The notes under the pieces are model-generated. The model had not been told where the DNA came from. It ran no database searches and saw only the letters and a list, made by a program, of their open reading frames with translations. A DNA stretch of 64,000 nt. Source: Amycolatopsis sp. FDAARGOS 1241. Lineage in GTDB: Bacteria; Actinomycetota; Actinomycetes; Mycobacteriales; Pseudonocardiaceae. The stretch covers positions 2,418,001 through 2,482,000 of the forward strand of contig NZ_CP069526.1 in the NCBI RefSeq assembly GCF_016889705.1, given 5' to 3'. Below, piece after piece: positions 26,013-33,777 of the stretch. The translations under genes were made by a program, and so were the position numbers. Positions within the stretch are counted from its first letter, which is position 1; each line of letters starts with the position of its first letter.

Positions 26013-27542
26013 ATGACTCAGACCGAACCGCGCCGCCGCAAGCTGCCGCTCAAGGAGCGCTACTCGCTGCTCACCCGTGACCTCGACTGGGAACCCAGCT
26101 ACGTCACCAAGGAACAGCTCTACCCGTACACCAGCTACGAGGGCATCAAGGTCCACGACTGGGACGGCTGGGAGGACCCGTTCCGGCTCACCGTCGACGC
26201 GTACTACAAGTACCAGGCCGAAAAAGACAAGCGGCTCTACGCCGTGATCGACGGCTTCGCGCAGAGCCAGGGCCACCTCGGGCTCGCCGACGCCAGTTAC
26301 CTCAACGCGATCCGCCTGTTCATCCAGGGCGTCACGCCGCTGGAGTACGCCGCGCACCGGCACTTCGCCTACCTCGCGCGGTTCCTCGAAGGCCCGGCGC
26401 CGCGCTTCGCTGCGCTGTGCCAGAGCATCGACGAACTGCGCCACTGCCAGACGCAGATCCACACGATCAGCAACTACAACAAGTACTACGGCGGCTTCCA
26501 CAGCTGGTCCAAGATGCACGACCGCGTCTGGTACCTCTCGGTGCCCAAGTCACTGTTCGACGACGCGATCACCGCCGGCCCGTTCGAGTTCCTCATTTCG
26601 ATCTCGTTCAGCTTCGAGTACCTGCTGACCAACCTGCTGTTCGTGCCGTTCATGAGCGGTGCGAGCTTCAACGGCGACATGCCGACCATGTCGTTCGGCT
26701 TCTCGGCGCAGTCCGACGAAAGCCGGCACATGACGCTCGGCCTGGAGGCCATCAAGTTCCTGCTGGAGCAGGACGAGGCCAACGTGCCGATCATCCAGGC
26801 CTGGATCGACAAGTGGTTCTGGCGCGCGTACCGGATGTCCGCGCTGGTCGCCGGGATGATGGACTACATGCTGCCGAAGCCGGTGATGAGCTGGAAGGAG
26901 GCGTTCGAGCTCTACTTCGAGGACCAGATGCTCGGCGGCCTGTTCCCGGACCTCGAGTTCTACGGCATCAAACCGCCGAAGCACGTCGAGGACGCCATCG
27001 CCGAGAAGGACAAGCTCTCGCACGAGGTCTACAAGATCCTGCACAACTTCTCCTTCGCGGCTTCGTTCACCACGCAGGCGCCGGCCGAATCGCACATGAG
27101 CTGGCTCGCGGAGCAGTACCCGGAGACGTTCGACCGCTACTACCGTCCGGTGTGGGAGAAGCACCACCGCATCGAAGCCGAAGGCGGGCGGGTGTTCTTC
27201 CAGGGCCTGCCGCAGCTGTGCCAGATCTGCCAGGTCCCGATGGCGTTCACCGAAAAGGACGACCCGGGCCGGATCTCGTTCCGCACCAGCGAGTTCCGCG
27301 GCGAGACGTTCCACACCTGCAGCGACGGCTGCCAGTGGATCTTCGAGCGCGAACCGGAGAAGTACGTGCAGGCCTGGTTGCCCGTGCACCAGATCTACCA
27401 GGGCAACTGTGGTGGCCCATCGGTGCCTGAGGTCCTGGAGTGGTACGGCATCCAGGACGGCGACAACGGCGAGTACAAGGGCTCGCCCGACCACGAGTCG
27501 TGGCTGGGCTGGCACGACGGCGACGTCAAGCAAGGAGCCTGA
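26013..27542 (+). CDS. dmpN: Phenol hydroxylase alpha subunit, di-iron (DmpN-type)
   Basis: 509 aa catalytic subunit. All di-iron ligands are visible: Glu111 (PLEYAAHRHFAY), Glu141 and His144 (IDELRHCQTQ), Glu202 (FSFEYLLTNLL), Glu236 and His239 (SDESRHMTLGLE). A Cys-rich YHS-like segment near 405-440 (CQICQVPM ... CSDGCQWIFE) is the usual family tail. It hydroxylates phenol to catechol with O2 and electrons from the DmpP reductase. Intact and 3 bp from the DmpM gene. Confidence 0.95.
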   Translation: MTQTEPRRRKLPLKERYSLLTRDLDWEPSYVTKEQLYPYTSYEGIKVHDWDGWEDPFRLTVDAYYKYQAEKDKRLYAVIDGFAQSQGHLGLADASYLNAIRLFIQGVTPLEYAAHRHFAYLARFLEGPAPRFAALCQSIDELRHCQTQIHTISNYNKYYGGFHSWSKMHDRVWYLSVPKSLFDDAITAGPFEFLISISFSFEYLLTNLLFVPFMSGASFNGDMPTMSFGFSAQSDESRHMTLGLEAIKFLLEQDEANVPIIQAWIDKWFWRAYRMSALVAGMMDYMLPKPVMSWKEAFELYFEDQMLGGLFPDLEFYGIKPPKHVEDAIAEKDKLSHEVYKILHNFSFAASFTTQAPAESHMSWLAEQYPETFDRYYRPVWEKHHRIEAEGGRVFFQGLPQLCQICQVPMAFTEKDDPGRISFRTSEFRGETFHTCSDGCQWIFEREPEKYVQAWLPVHQIYQGNCGGPSVPEVLEWYGIQDGDNGEYKGSPDHESWLGWHDGDVKQGA

Positions 27543-27543
27543 G

Positions 27544-27864
27544 ATGGCTGTGAAAGCGCGTTACGACTACGACTTCCCCTCCGCCGACCGCGCCGAGCTC
27601 TTCGGCGATGACCAGCTGGTGTACGTGCACTGGGAGGGCAATCCGCTGTTCTGCTCGGCCGCGTGCTTCCGCGTGCCGAAGGCGATGCCGTTCGCGGAGT
27701 TCGTGGAGAACATGGTCGGCCCCTGGGCCGGCTCGGATCCCGATTTCGACCCTGCGGCCGTGGGCGACTGGCGGGTGAACGACCAGCCCCTCGCCGCATC
27801 CGGCGACACGCCGCTCACCGAACTCGGCATCGGCCACAAGGCGATGCTGAAGTTCACCGCCTGA
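27544..27864 (+). CDS. dmpO: Phenol hydroxylase gamma subunit (DmpO-type)
   Basis: 106 aa. KARYDYDFPSADRAELFGDD and VYVHWEGNPLFCSAACFRVP are typical of the P4 subunit of phenol hydroxylase. It packs on the alpha subunit. It follows the alpha-subunit stop by one base. Confidence 0.9.
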   Translation: MAVKARYDYDFPSADRAELFGDDQLVYVHWEGNPLFCSAACFRVPKAMPFAEFVENMVGPWAGSDPDFDPAAVGDWRVNDQPLAASGDTPLTELGIGHKAMLKFTA

Positions 27865-27886
27865 GGCCGTCCGAACGGAGGAGAAC

Positions 27887-28939
27887 GTGGCGACCCACAC
27901 CATCCGCGTGGAGCCGATCGGCGCGGAGATCCAGTGCCGGGAGGACCAGACGGTGCTCGACGCCTGCCTGCGGGAGGGGATCTGGCTGCCGCACGCGTGC
28001 ACGCACGGCACGTGCGGCACGTGCAAGGCTCAGATCCTCGACGGCGATGTGGACCTCGGCGACGCGTCGCCGTACGCACTGCTGGACAGCGAACGCGAGG
28101 AAGGCGCCGCGCTGATCTGCGTGGCCCAGCCGCGCGGCGACGTCGTCGTCGAGGGTGAAGTCGACGTGGACGAGGGCGTCGGCGTCCACCCGGTCCGCGA
28201 CTTCACCGGCCGGGTGGAGGTGCTCGACGAGATCGCCCCCGACGTGCGGCGGCTCGTGCTGGCCCTCGACCGGCCGATGGAGTTCAACCCCGGGCAGTAC
28301 GTGCTGCTGGAAGTCCCGGGCGGGCACCAGCGGCCGTACTCGATCGCCAGCACGCCCGCGGACGGCAAGGTGATCGAGCTGCACCTCAAGCGGTCCGAGA
28401 ACGGCAAGGCCACCGACGGCTGGGTGTTCTCGACGTTGGCCGTGGGCGACGAGGTGGCGCTGTCGGGTCCGTACGGCCGGTTCTCGTTCCGTCCACTGAG
28501 GACGCAGCCGATCCTGCTGCTCGGCTCGGGCACGGGGCTGGCGCCGCTCAAGTCGATGGTGCAGCACATCGCGGAGAACGGCGGTGGCCACCAGGTGACG
28601 CTGTACCACGGCGTGGCCACGAAGGACGACCTGTACGACCGGGAGTTCTTCGAGGACCTGGCGCAGCAGCACGACTGGTTCACCTACCGGCCGGCGTTGT
28701 CGCGTGAAGAGTGGCAGGGCCGGTCCGGGCGCGTCCCCGCGCTGCTGGCCGAGGACTACCCCAAGGCCGGCGGGCACGTCGCGTACATCTGCGGCAGCCC
28801 GGCGATGGTCGAGGACACGATGAAGGCGCTGATGAAGGCGCGGCTGTTCCCGCGCGACATCTACCGCGAGGACTTCTTCGACTCGGCGGACCGGGCGGCG
28901 GGCGCGAACGTCGTGCGCAGCCCGCTGATCCGGCGGTGA
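27887..28939 (+). CDS. dmpP: Phenol hydroxylase reductase (DmpP-type)
   Basis: 350 aa. Plant-type [2Fe-2S] domain with Cys38, Cys43, Cys46 (CTHGTCGTC) and Cys78. FAD domain with RPYSIAST near 145. NAD domain with LLLGSGTGLAPLKSMV near 205 and the terminal YICGSPAMVE. Transfers electrons from NADH to the hydroxylase. GTG start follows GGAGGAG. Confidence 0.93.
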   Translation: MATHTIRVEPIGAEIQCREDQTVLDACLREGIWLPHACTHGTCGTCKAQILDGDVDLGDASPYALLDSEREEGAALICVAQPRGDVVVEGEVDVDEGVGVHPVRDFTGRVEVLDEIAPDVRRLVLALDRPMEFNPGQYVLLEVPGGHQRPYSIASTPADGKVIELHLKRSENGKATDGWVFSTLAVGDEVALSGPYGRFSFRPLRTQPILLLGSGTGLAPLKSMVQHIAENGGGHQVTLYHGVATKDDLYDREFFEDLAQQHDWFTYRPALSREEWQGRSGRVPALLAEDYPKAGGHVAYICGSPAMVEDTMKALMKARLFPRDIYREDFFDSADRAAGANVVRSPLIRR

Positions 28940-28949
28940 GGGGCGAGCC

Positions 28950-30050
28950 GTGAAAGTGACGAGAGTCGAGGCCGTCCCGTTCGCGATCCCGTACCGCAAA
29001 CCGCTGCGGTTCGCGAGCGGGGCGGTCGACACGGCCGAGCACGTGCTCGTGCGGGTGCACACCGACGACGGCCTGGTCGGCACGGCCGAGGCGCCGCCGA
29101 GGCCCTTCACCTACGGGGAGACGCAGCGCTCGATCAAGGCGGTGATCGACACGATCTTCGCGCCGCAGCTGATCGGGATGTCCCCGCTGGCCAGGGAAGC
29201 CGTGCACGCGAAGCTCGACCGCACGGTGGGCAACCCGGCCGCGAAGAGCGCCGTCGACATGGCGCTGTGGGACCTCATCGGGCAGAGCCTCGGCGTGTCG
29301 GTCCGGGACCTGCTCGGGGGCTACACCGACCGGATGCGCGTGTGCCACATGGTCGGGTTCGCGCAGCCGGGGGAGATGGTCGACGAGGCCGAGCGGATCC
29401 GGTCGGAGTACGGGATCTCCACGTTCAAGGTGAAGGTCGGGCGCCGGCCGGTGCGGCTCGACGTCGACGTGTGCCGGGCGCTGCGCGCGGCGCTCGGCGA
29501 GGAGGTGGAGCTCTACATCGACGGCAACCGCGGCTGGACGGCTTCGGAGGCGGCGGTCGCGCTGCGTGCGCTCGACGACGTCGGCCTGCTCTTCGCCGAG
29601 GAGCTGTGCCCGGCCGACGACGTGCTGGGCCGGCGGTGGCTCGCCACGCAGAGCCGGATCCCGTTGTACGCCGATGAAAGCGCGACCCGGCCGGGGGAGG
29701 TGACCCGCGAGCTGCTGGCGGGCGCCGCCCACGGTATCAGCATCAAAACCGCCCGCACCGGGTTCACGCACTCGCAGCGGGTGCTGAGCCAGTGTTCCGG
29801 GCTCGGCGTCGAGGTCGTCCTCGGCAACCAGATCGACGGCCAGCTGGGCTCGCTGTGCGCGGCCACGTTCGGCGCGGCGTTCGAGCTCACCTCGCGGCGG
29901 GCGGGCGAGCTGTCGAACTTCCTGGACATGACCGACGACCTGCTCGCCGAACCGCTGCGGATCGAACACGGGGAGCTGCGCGTGCCCCAGGGCCACGGCC
30001 TGGGCGTCCGGCTGGACGAGGACAAGCTCGCGCACTACCGCCAGGACTGA
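28950..30050 (+). CDS. catB: Muconate cycloisomerase-like enolase-superfamily enzyme
   Basis: 366 aa mandelate racemase/muconate lactonising enzyme. The KxK base is at 160-162 (STFKVKVGRR), metal ligands are Asp191 (YIDGNRGW), Glu217 (FAEELC) and Asp242 (YADES), and the opposing Lys is at 266 (ISIKTARTG). Adjacent to catechol 1,2-dioxygenase, it should convert cis,cis-muconate to muconolactone. GTG start 10 bp after the reductase gene. Other enolase-superfamily activities are possible but less likely in this setting. Confidence 0.85.
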   Translation: MKVTRVEAVPFAIPYRKPLRFASGAVDTAEHVLVRVHTDDGLVGTAEAPPRPFTYGETQRSIKAVIDTIFAPQLIGMSPLAREAVHAKLDRTVGNPAAKSAVDMALWDLIGQSLGVSVRDLLGGYTDRMRVCHMVGFAQPGEMVDEAERIRSEYGISTFKVKVGRRPVRLDVDVCRALRAALGEEVELYIDGNRGWTASEAAVALRALDDVGLLFAEELCPADDVLGRRWLATQSRIPLYADESATRPGEVTRELLAGAAHGISIKTARTGFTHSQRVLSQCSGLGVEVVLGNQIDGQLGSLCAATFGAAFELTSRRAGELSNFLDMTDDLLAEPLRIEHGELRVPQGHGLGVRLDEDKLAHYRQD

Positions 30051-30080
30051 TTCCCACCACAAGAAGAGGTGTTTTCCGCC

Positions 30081-30926
30081 ATGACCGAAGTCGTTTCACC
30101 CACCGCCGCCGCCTCGGGTGCGTCCGCGACGAAGACCTTCCAGGAGCGTGTGAAGTCGGCGGCGTCGTCCGACGTCGCGCGGGTGAACGCGCTCGCGTCC
30201 GACGCGCTGGCCGCGCTGCGCGAGGTCGTCCGCAAGCACGAGCTGACCTACGACGAGTACAACGCCTTCAAGGCCTGGCTGATCCGGGTCGGCGAAGACG
30301 GCGAGTGGCCCCTGTTCCTCGACGTGTTCCTCGAGCACGAGGTCGAGGCCATCGCCAACGCGCGGCGCGAGGGCACCGCCGGCAGCATCGAAGGCCCCTA
30401 CTACGTGAGCGGCGCGCCCGAGCTGGGCTCGTCCGGCGCCTTACCCACCCGCGACGGCGAGCCGGGCCAGCCGCTGCGCTTCTTCGGCCAGGTGCGCGCC
30501 GTCTCGGGCGAACCACTGCCCGGCGCCGTCGTCGACTTCTGGCAGGCCGACGCCGACGGGCTGTACTCCCAGTTCGCGCCCGGCATCCCGGAGTGGAACC
30601 TGCGCGGCCGCTTCACCACGGACGCCGACGGCAACTTCTCCGTCGACACCATCTACCCGGCGCCCTACCAGATCCCCACCGACGGAGCCACCGGCGCCCT
30701 CATCGTGGCCGCCGGCTGGCACGCCTGGCGCCCGGCCCATCTCCACATCAAGGTCTCCTCCCCGGCCCACCAGCTCATCACCACCCAGCTCTACTTCGAC
30801 GGCGGCGAACACGTCGGCGACGACATCGCCACCGCGGTGAAGTCCGACCTGATCCTCAACCCGACCCCGACCGAGGACGGGAAGGGGCACCAGGTCCGGT
30901 ACGACTTCGTGCTGGACCCGGCTTGA
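30081..30926 (+). CDS. catA: Catechol 1,2-dioxygenase (intradiol)
   Basis: 281 aa. Fe(III) ligands are visible: Tyr108 (EGPYYVSGAP), Tyr196 (YPAPYQIP), His220 and His222 (WRPAHLHIKV). It cleaves catechol to cis,cis-muconate, the step between phenol hydroxylase and the cycloisomerase. Start placed at ATG 30081 (MTEVVS), with AAGAAGAGG upstream; a GTG at 30069 overlaps that site and is less likely. No catC follows, so muconolactone isomerase must be encoded elsewhere. Confidence 0.92.
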   Translation: MTEVVSPTAAASGASATKTFQERVKSAASSDVARVNALASDALAALREVVRKHELTYDEYNAFKAWLIRVGEDGEWPLFLDVFLEHEVEAIANARREGTAGSIEGPYYVSGAPELGSSGALPTRDGEPGQPLRFFGQVRAVSGEPLPGAVVDFWQADADGLYSQFAPGIPEWNLRGRFTTDADGNFSVDTIYPAPYQIPTDGATGALIVAAGWHAWRPAHLHIKVSSPAHQLITTQLYFDGGEHVGDDIATAVKSDLILNPTPTEDGKGHQVRYDFVLDPA

Positions 30927-30983
30927 TGGGTGATCCGGGGGGTGACCGGCACGTTGGTTGATCGGGAGGCTTGAAGCGCAAGC

Positions 30984-31100
30984 GATGCCGGCTCCGACCT
31001 TTGTGGGAGAGCCGGCATCTCTCGATTCGACCGCAGGATTCCTGCGAAACTTTCGGCACACACGACGCCAGCTCTCACCTTTCGGGAGAGCCGGCACACT
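30984..31100. repeat. Two 80-bp units with strong hairpins
   Basis: Unit 1 starts at 30984 with a perfect 11-base hairpin (GATGCCGGCTC; arms 30984-30994 and 31009-31019). Unit 2 starts at 31064 with a 9/10 matched version (arms 31067-31076 and 31086-31095). Sequence after the hairpins is also similar (CTCGAT ... GACCG). The first hairpin, 57 bp after catA, may end the phenol operon transcript, although no T-run follows. Confidence 0.55.
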
Positions 31101-31136
31101 CGATACCCGACCGCGAGATATCTACGAGATTCGAAG

Positions 31137-31517
31137 TGCACCCAGGCCTGGCCCTGCACCTCGATCCCCCCTGCTCCGCGGTCTGGACTACGTGTCAAGA
31201 CGCTTTCCCGCCTTGACACGTGGTCCAGACCGTGGTGATATTCAAAGATCAGGGTGCCTCTCGCGATCTGCGCCCGGCGATGTTGCGCGCCAGCGCAAAC
31301 GAGCCGTGGGCGTCGTCATGTGGATGGCGTGTCACGCAACCGTCATCCGGCTCGTCGCGCCAGCGCGCGACATTGCGCCGGGATCGCCTCCACCCCGGAT
31401 CCGATTATCCTAACGACGGTCTGAATCACTTTGTCAAGGCGGGAAAACGTACCTTGACAAAGTGATTCAGACCGCGTGGAGGCTGCGGATCGAGATGCAG
31501 GCCGGGGTCTGGGTGCA
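31137..31517. repeat. 381-bp imperfect palindrome containing two hairpins
   Basis: The outer ends are inverted copies (TGCACCCA at 31137, TGGGTGCA at 31510), and the similarity continues inward. Left arm hairpin 31180-31231 has 23-base arms with two mismatches. Right arm hairpin 31418-31473 has 22-base perfect arms around a 12-base loop. Both begin GGTCTG and contain GTCAAG. The centre (about 31332) has its own small hairpin, GCGTG-T-CACGC. No ORF of quality lies inside. Could be a non-autonomous mobile element, a recombination site or a structured RNA. Confidence 0.65.
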
Positions 31518-31529
31518 GGTCTGTCGCTG

Positions 31530-32160
31530 CCGGGTGGCGGTTGGTCCCGGGGTGTGCGGCGGTCGGGTGTGGGGGCTGCTGCCGTTTCGCGGTGGGGCAC
31601 GATGATGGTGGGCCGCGGATTCCGCGCCGCTGTCAGGAATCTTCCGCCGATCGGCCTTTTCACTGATTGGCGTCGGCGCGGCGGCGCCGCCCCAGCAGTC
31701 GCCGGGTGGCGGTTGGTCGTGGGGTGTGCGGCGGTGGGCTGTGGGGGCTGCTGCCGTTTCGCGGTGGGGCACGACGATGAGCCGCGAATTCCGCGCCGCT
31801 GTCGCGAATCTCCCGCCTATCAGCCGATTCACGGTCTGGCGCTGGCGCTGCCACGCCGCCCGTCCCAGCAGCCGCTGGGCGGCTGGTTGGGTGTAGGGTC
31901 GGCCGCCGTTTCGCGGTGGGGAAGATATGAGCGGCGGATTCCTCGCCGCTGTCAGGAGTTTCCGCCCATCGGCCGATTCACCGACTTGCGTCGGCGCGGG
32001 GCAGCCCGTCCGAGTACCTGCCGGGTGGCGGTTGGTCGTGGGGTGTGCGGCGGTTGGGGATGGGGACGGCTGTCGCTTCGCGGTCGGGCAAGGCGATGAG
32101 CTCTGAACCCGTCGCCACTGTCGGAATTTCCGCCGCCCTGCCGAGCCACCGAACAGCGCC
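31530..32160. repeat. Four diverged tandem units of about 165 bp
   Basis: Each unit has a T/G-rich head (GCCGGGTGGCGGTTGGT), a middle GCCGTTTCGCGGTGGG and a tail resembling CGCCGCTGTCAGGAAT and TCCGCC. The middle motif recurs at 31581, 31753, 31905 and 32072, giving spacings of 172, 152 and 167 bp. Units differ by substitutions and small indels. Open frames cross them, but the protein readings are repetitive Arg/Pro-rich text, so I regard them as non-coding. Confidence 0.65.
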
Positions 32161-32167
32161 GGTACAG

Positions 32168-32197
32168 TCACCTCACCTCACCTCACCTCACCTCACC
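32168..32197. repeat. (TCACC)6 microsatellite
   Basis: Six perfect copies of the pentamer TCACC, immediately after the ~165-bp units. Simple tracts of this kind are uncommon in actinomycete chromosomes and can vary in copy number by slippage. Confidence 0.9.
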
Positions 32198-32505
32198 ACA
32201 GCCGCGCTGGACCGGCCGCGTCAGCGGCGCCCGGCCACAGCCGCGTGGGCCCGGCCGCGTGAACGCCGTCCAGCCGCCGCCACAGTCGCGCCGGCGCCAC
32301 CCCGCCACGGGCGCGCCGGCCCGGTCGCGTCAGCGCCGCTACAGCCGCGCCAGTACCGCCCCTTCATGCCCGTGCCAGCACTGCCACGCCGCCACCACAC
32401 CCGGCCGCCCACCGACCACTCCCCAGCCCATCCACCACTGTGACATCTCCTTCACCCCCCAACCCCACCAAACCCCAGCTCATCGCCCAACGGCAACTCC
32501 CAAAT
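32198..32505. other. Low-complexity C/G-rich intergenic DNA
   Basis: Strongly purine-poor on the plus strand, with recurring CACAGCCGCG-like and CGGCCGCGT-like words up to about 32360, then C/A-rich sequence. No gene is supported. Confidence 0.4.
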
Positions 32506-32542
32506 CTTGACACAAGGTATCCAGGATCCTTAACATCCAGAT
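32506..32542 (+). promoter_or_regulatory. Promoter with Rrf2-type operator, copy 3
   Basis: TTGACA at 32507-32512 and TAACAT at 32531-32536, with an 18-base spacer containing TCCAGGAT eight bases after TTGAC. The predicted start of transcription coincides with the ATG at 32543, so the message is leaderless, as for the paralogue at 19924. AAGG at 32514 and CCTT at 32528 form inverted ends around the core. Confidence 0.65.
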
Positions 32543-33025
32543 ATGAAGATGACCGAAGGCGTCGAATGGGCAGTCCACACGCTGCTCACCCTCGCCTGGG
32601 TGGACGACGACGAACCGGTCCCCGCCACCCGCCTGGCCGCGAGCCACGAACTCCCTCCGGCCTATCTGAACAAGCAACTGCAAGCCCTAGTGAAAGCGGG
32701 TCTGCTCGAATCCCTCCCCGGCGCTCGCGGAGGCTTCCGGCTGGCCCGGCGCGCCGCGGACATCACCCTGATGGACGTCGTCACCGCGATCGAGGGGCCG
32801 GCCCCGGCGTTCCGGTGCACGGAGATCCGCCGCAAGGGGATGGGCGCGGGCGTGCCGGAGAGTTGCTTCAGCACCACCTGCGCCGTGAACGCCTCGATGC
32901 AGCGGGCCGAACTCGCGTGGCGCCAGGCACTGGCCGCCCAGACGCTCGAAGACATCCGTGCCGAAGCCGACCGCCACGCCCCCGCGATGGCAGGCATCGC
33001 TCGCCGGGTCTACGGCCGTGAATGA
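32543..33025 (+). CDS. RsrR-like Rrf2-family regulator, second copy
   Basis: 160 aa, close paralogue of the protein at 19924 (shared PAYLNKQLQALVKAGLL and DITLMDVVTAIEG). Glu8, His12 (GVEWAVH), Cys92, Cys108 and Cys113 are present, so a redox-sensitive iron-sulfur cluster with mixed ligands is plausible. Cys108 is absent from the paralogue. Upstream of a membrane protein and the broken qcrB gene, which are its likely targets or neighbours by descent. Probably autoregulated. Confidence 0.85.
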   Translation: MKMTEGVEWAVHTLLTLAWVDDDEPVPATRLAASHELPPAYLNKQLQALVKAGLLESLPGARGGFRLARRAADITLMDVVTAIEGPAPAFRCTEIRRKGMGAGVPESCFSTTCAVNASMQRAELAWRQALAAQTLEDIRAEADRHAPAMAGIARRVYGRE

Positions 33026-33198
33026 GCACGGGGTGGTGCCCGCCCGGGTGCGAACAGGCGCGCCGCGGAAGCGGGGGTCGCGCCCGAACGATCGAGCCCA
33101 TCCCCACGCGGGGCACGCCAAGCTGCCCGGACCTGCGGGTCCAGGTGGGCCGTGCCACGCGTCGCTCCGGTGCGCGGCCCCCGCACCGGAGCGCCCGG

Positions 33199-33236
33199 CC
33201 CGGTGCGGGCGTGCCGGACCACGCGCCCGCACCGGG
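33199..33236 (+). terminator. Hairpin after the second Rrf2 gene
   Basis: Perfect 13-base arms (left CCCGGTGCGGGCG) with a 12-base loop, preceded by a smaller hairpin at 33167-33189. No T-run follows, which is common for actinomycete terminators. It would separate the regulator from the membrane-protein/qcrB unit. Confidence 0.5.
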
Positions 33237-33327
33237 GCCGGGCCCCTCGAGCTTCGGCGCCCGGTCAGCGGGCGGGCCGAACCCAGCAGCGGCACCGGTG
33301 AGGGGCACGTCGAACGGGGGACAGGCG

Positions 33328-33777
33328 ATGACCGAAGGAGTCGCGCCGCGGGTGAACGGCAAGGCTGTTGTCAAAGACCCGCCGCTGGTGGCCCGGATCG
33401 ACCGGCTGATGCTGGCGACCGTGCTCGTGCACTTCCCGATCACCTCGGCCCACGCCGCGCTGCACCTCGGTGCCGGCGTGGTGCTGGACGTGGCGCAGCT
33501 GGCGTTCGTGGTCGTGGTGATCATCGCGCTGCCGGTGTACGCGATCTACCGGCACCGCGGGACGGCGGGCGCCGTGCTGCTCGTCGGGTCGATGGCGGCG
33601 TCGTTCCTGTTCGGGTTCTTCTTCCACTTCTTCTCCGACACCGGTGACAACATCGCCCACGTGCACGGCGGCTCGGCAATGCCGTTCAGTGTGACGGCGC
33701 TCGTGCCGGCGGTGGTGGAGTTGTTCGGCACCGTGCTCGCGGCCGCCGTCCTCCGGAGGCGGGTGCGGATCTCATGA
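33328..33777 (+). CDS. Four-helix membrane protein before qcrB
   Basis: 149 aa with four hydrophobic helices ([20 protein letters not shown]; the [20 protein letters not shown] region; [39 protein letters not shown]). Several His ([25 protein letters not shown]) could bind heme or metal. It overlaps qcrB by 4 bp, so it was co-translated with cytochrome b. Family not recognised. Start at 33328 keeps a GGGGG run as ribosome-binding site. Confidence 0.7.
   Translation: MTEGVAPRVNGKAVVKDPPLVARIDRLMLATVLVHFPITSAHAALHLGAGVVLDVAQLAFVVVVIIALPVYAIYRHRGTAGAVLLVGSMAASFLFGFFFHFFSDTGDNIAHVHGGSAMPFSVTALVPAVVELFGTVLAAAVLRRRVRIS

Noticed and set aside
31530..32160. CRISPR array
   Set aside because: Units are about 165 bp, diverged along their whole length, with no short exact repeats alternating with unique spacers and no cas genes.
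31467..32171. 234-aa repetitive protein on the minus strand across the tandem repeats
   Set aside because: Arg/Pro/Thr-rich text created by the DNA repeats. Indels between units shift frames, so no protein is conserved.
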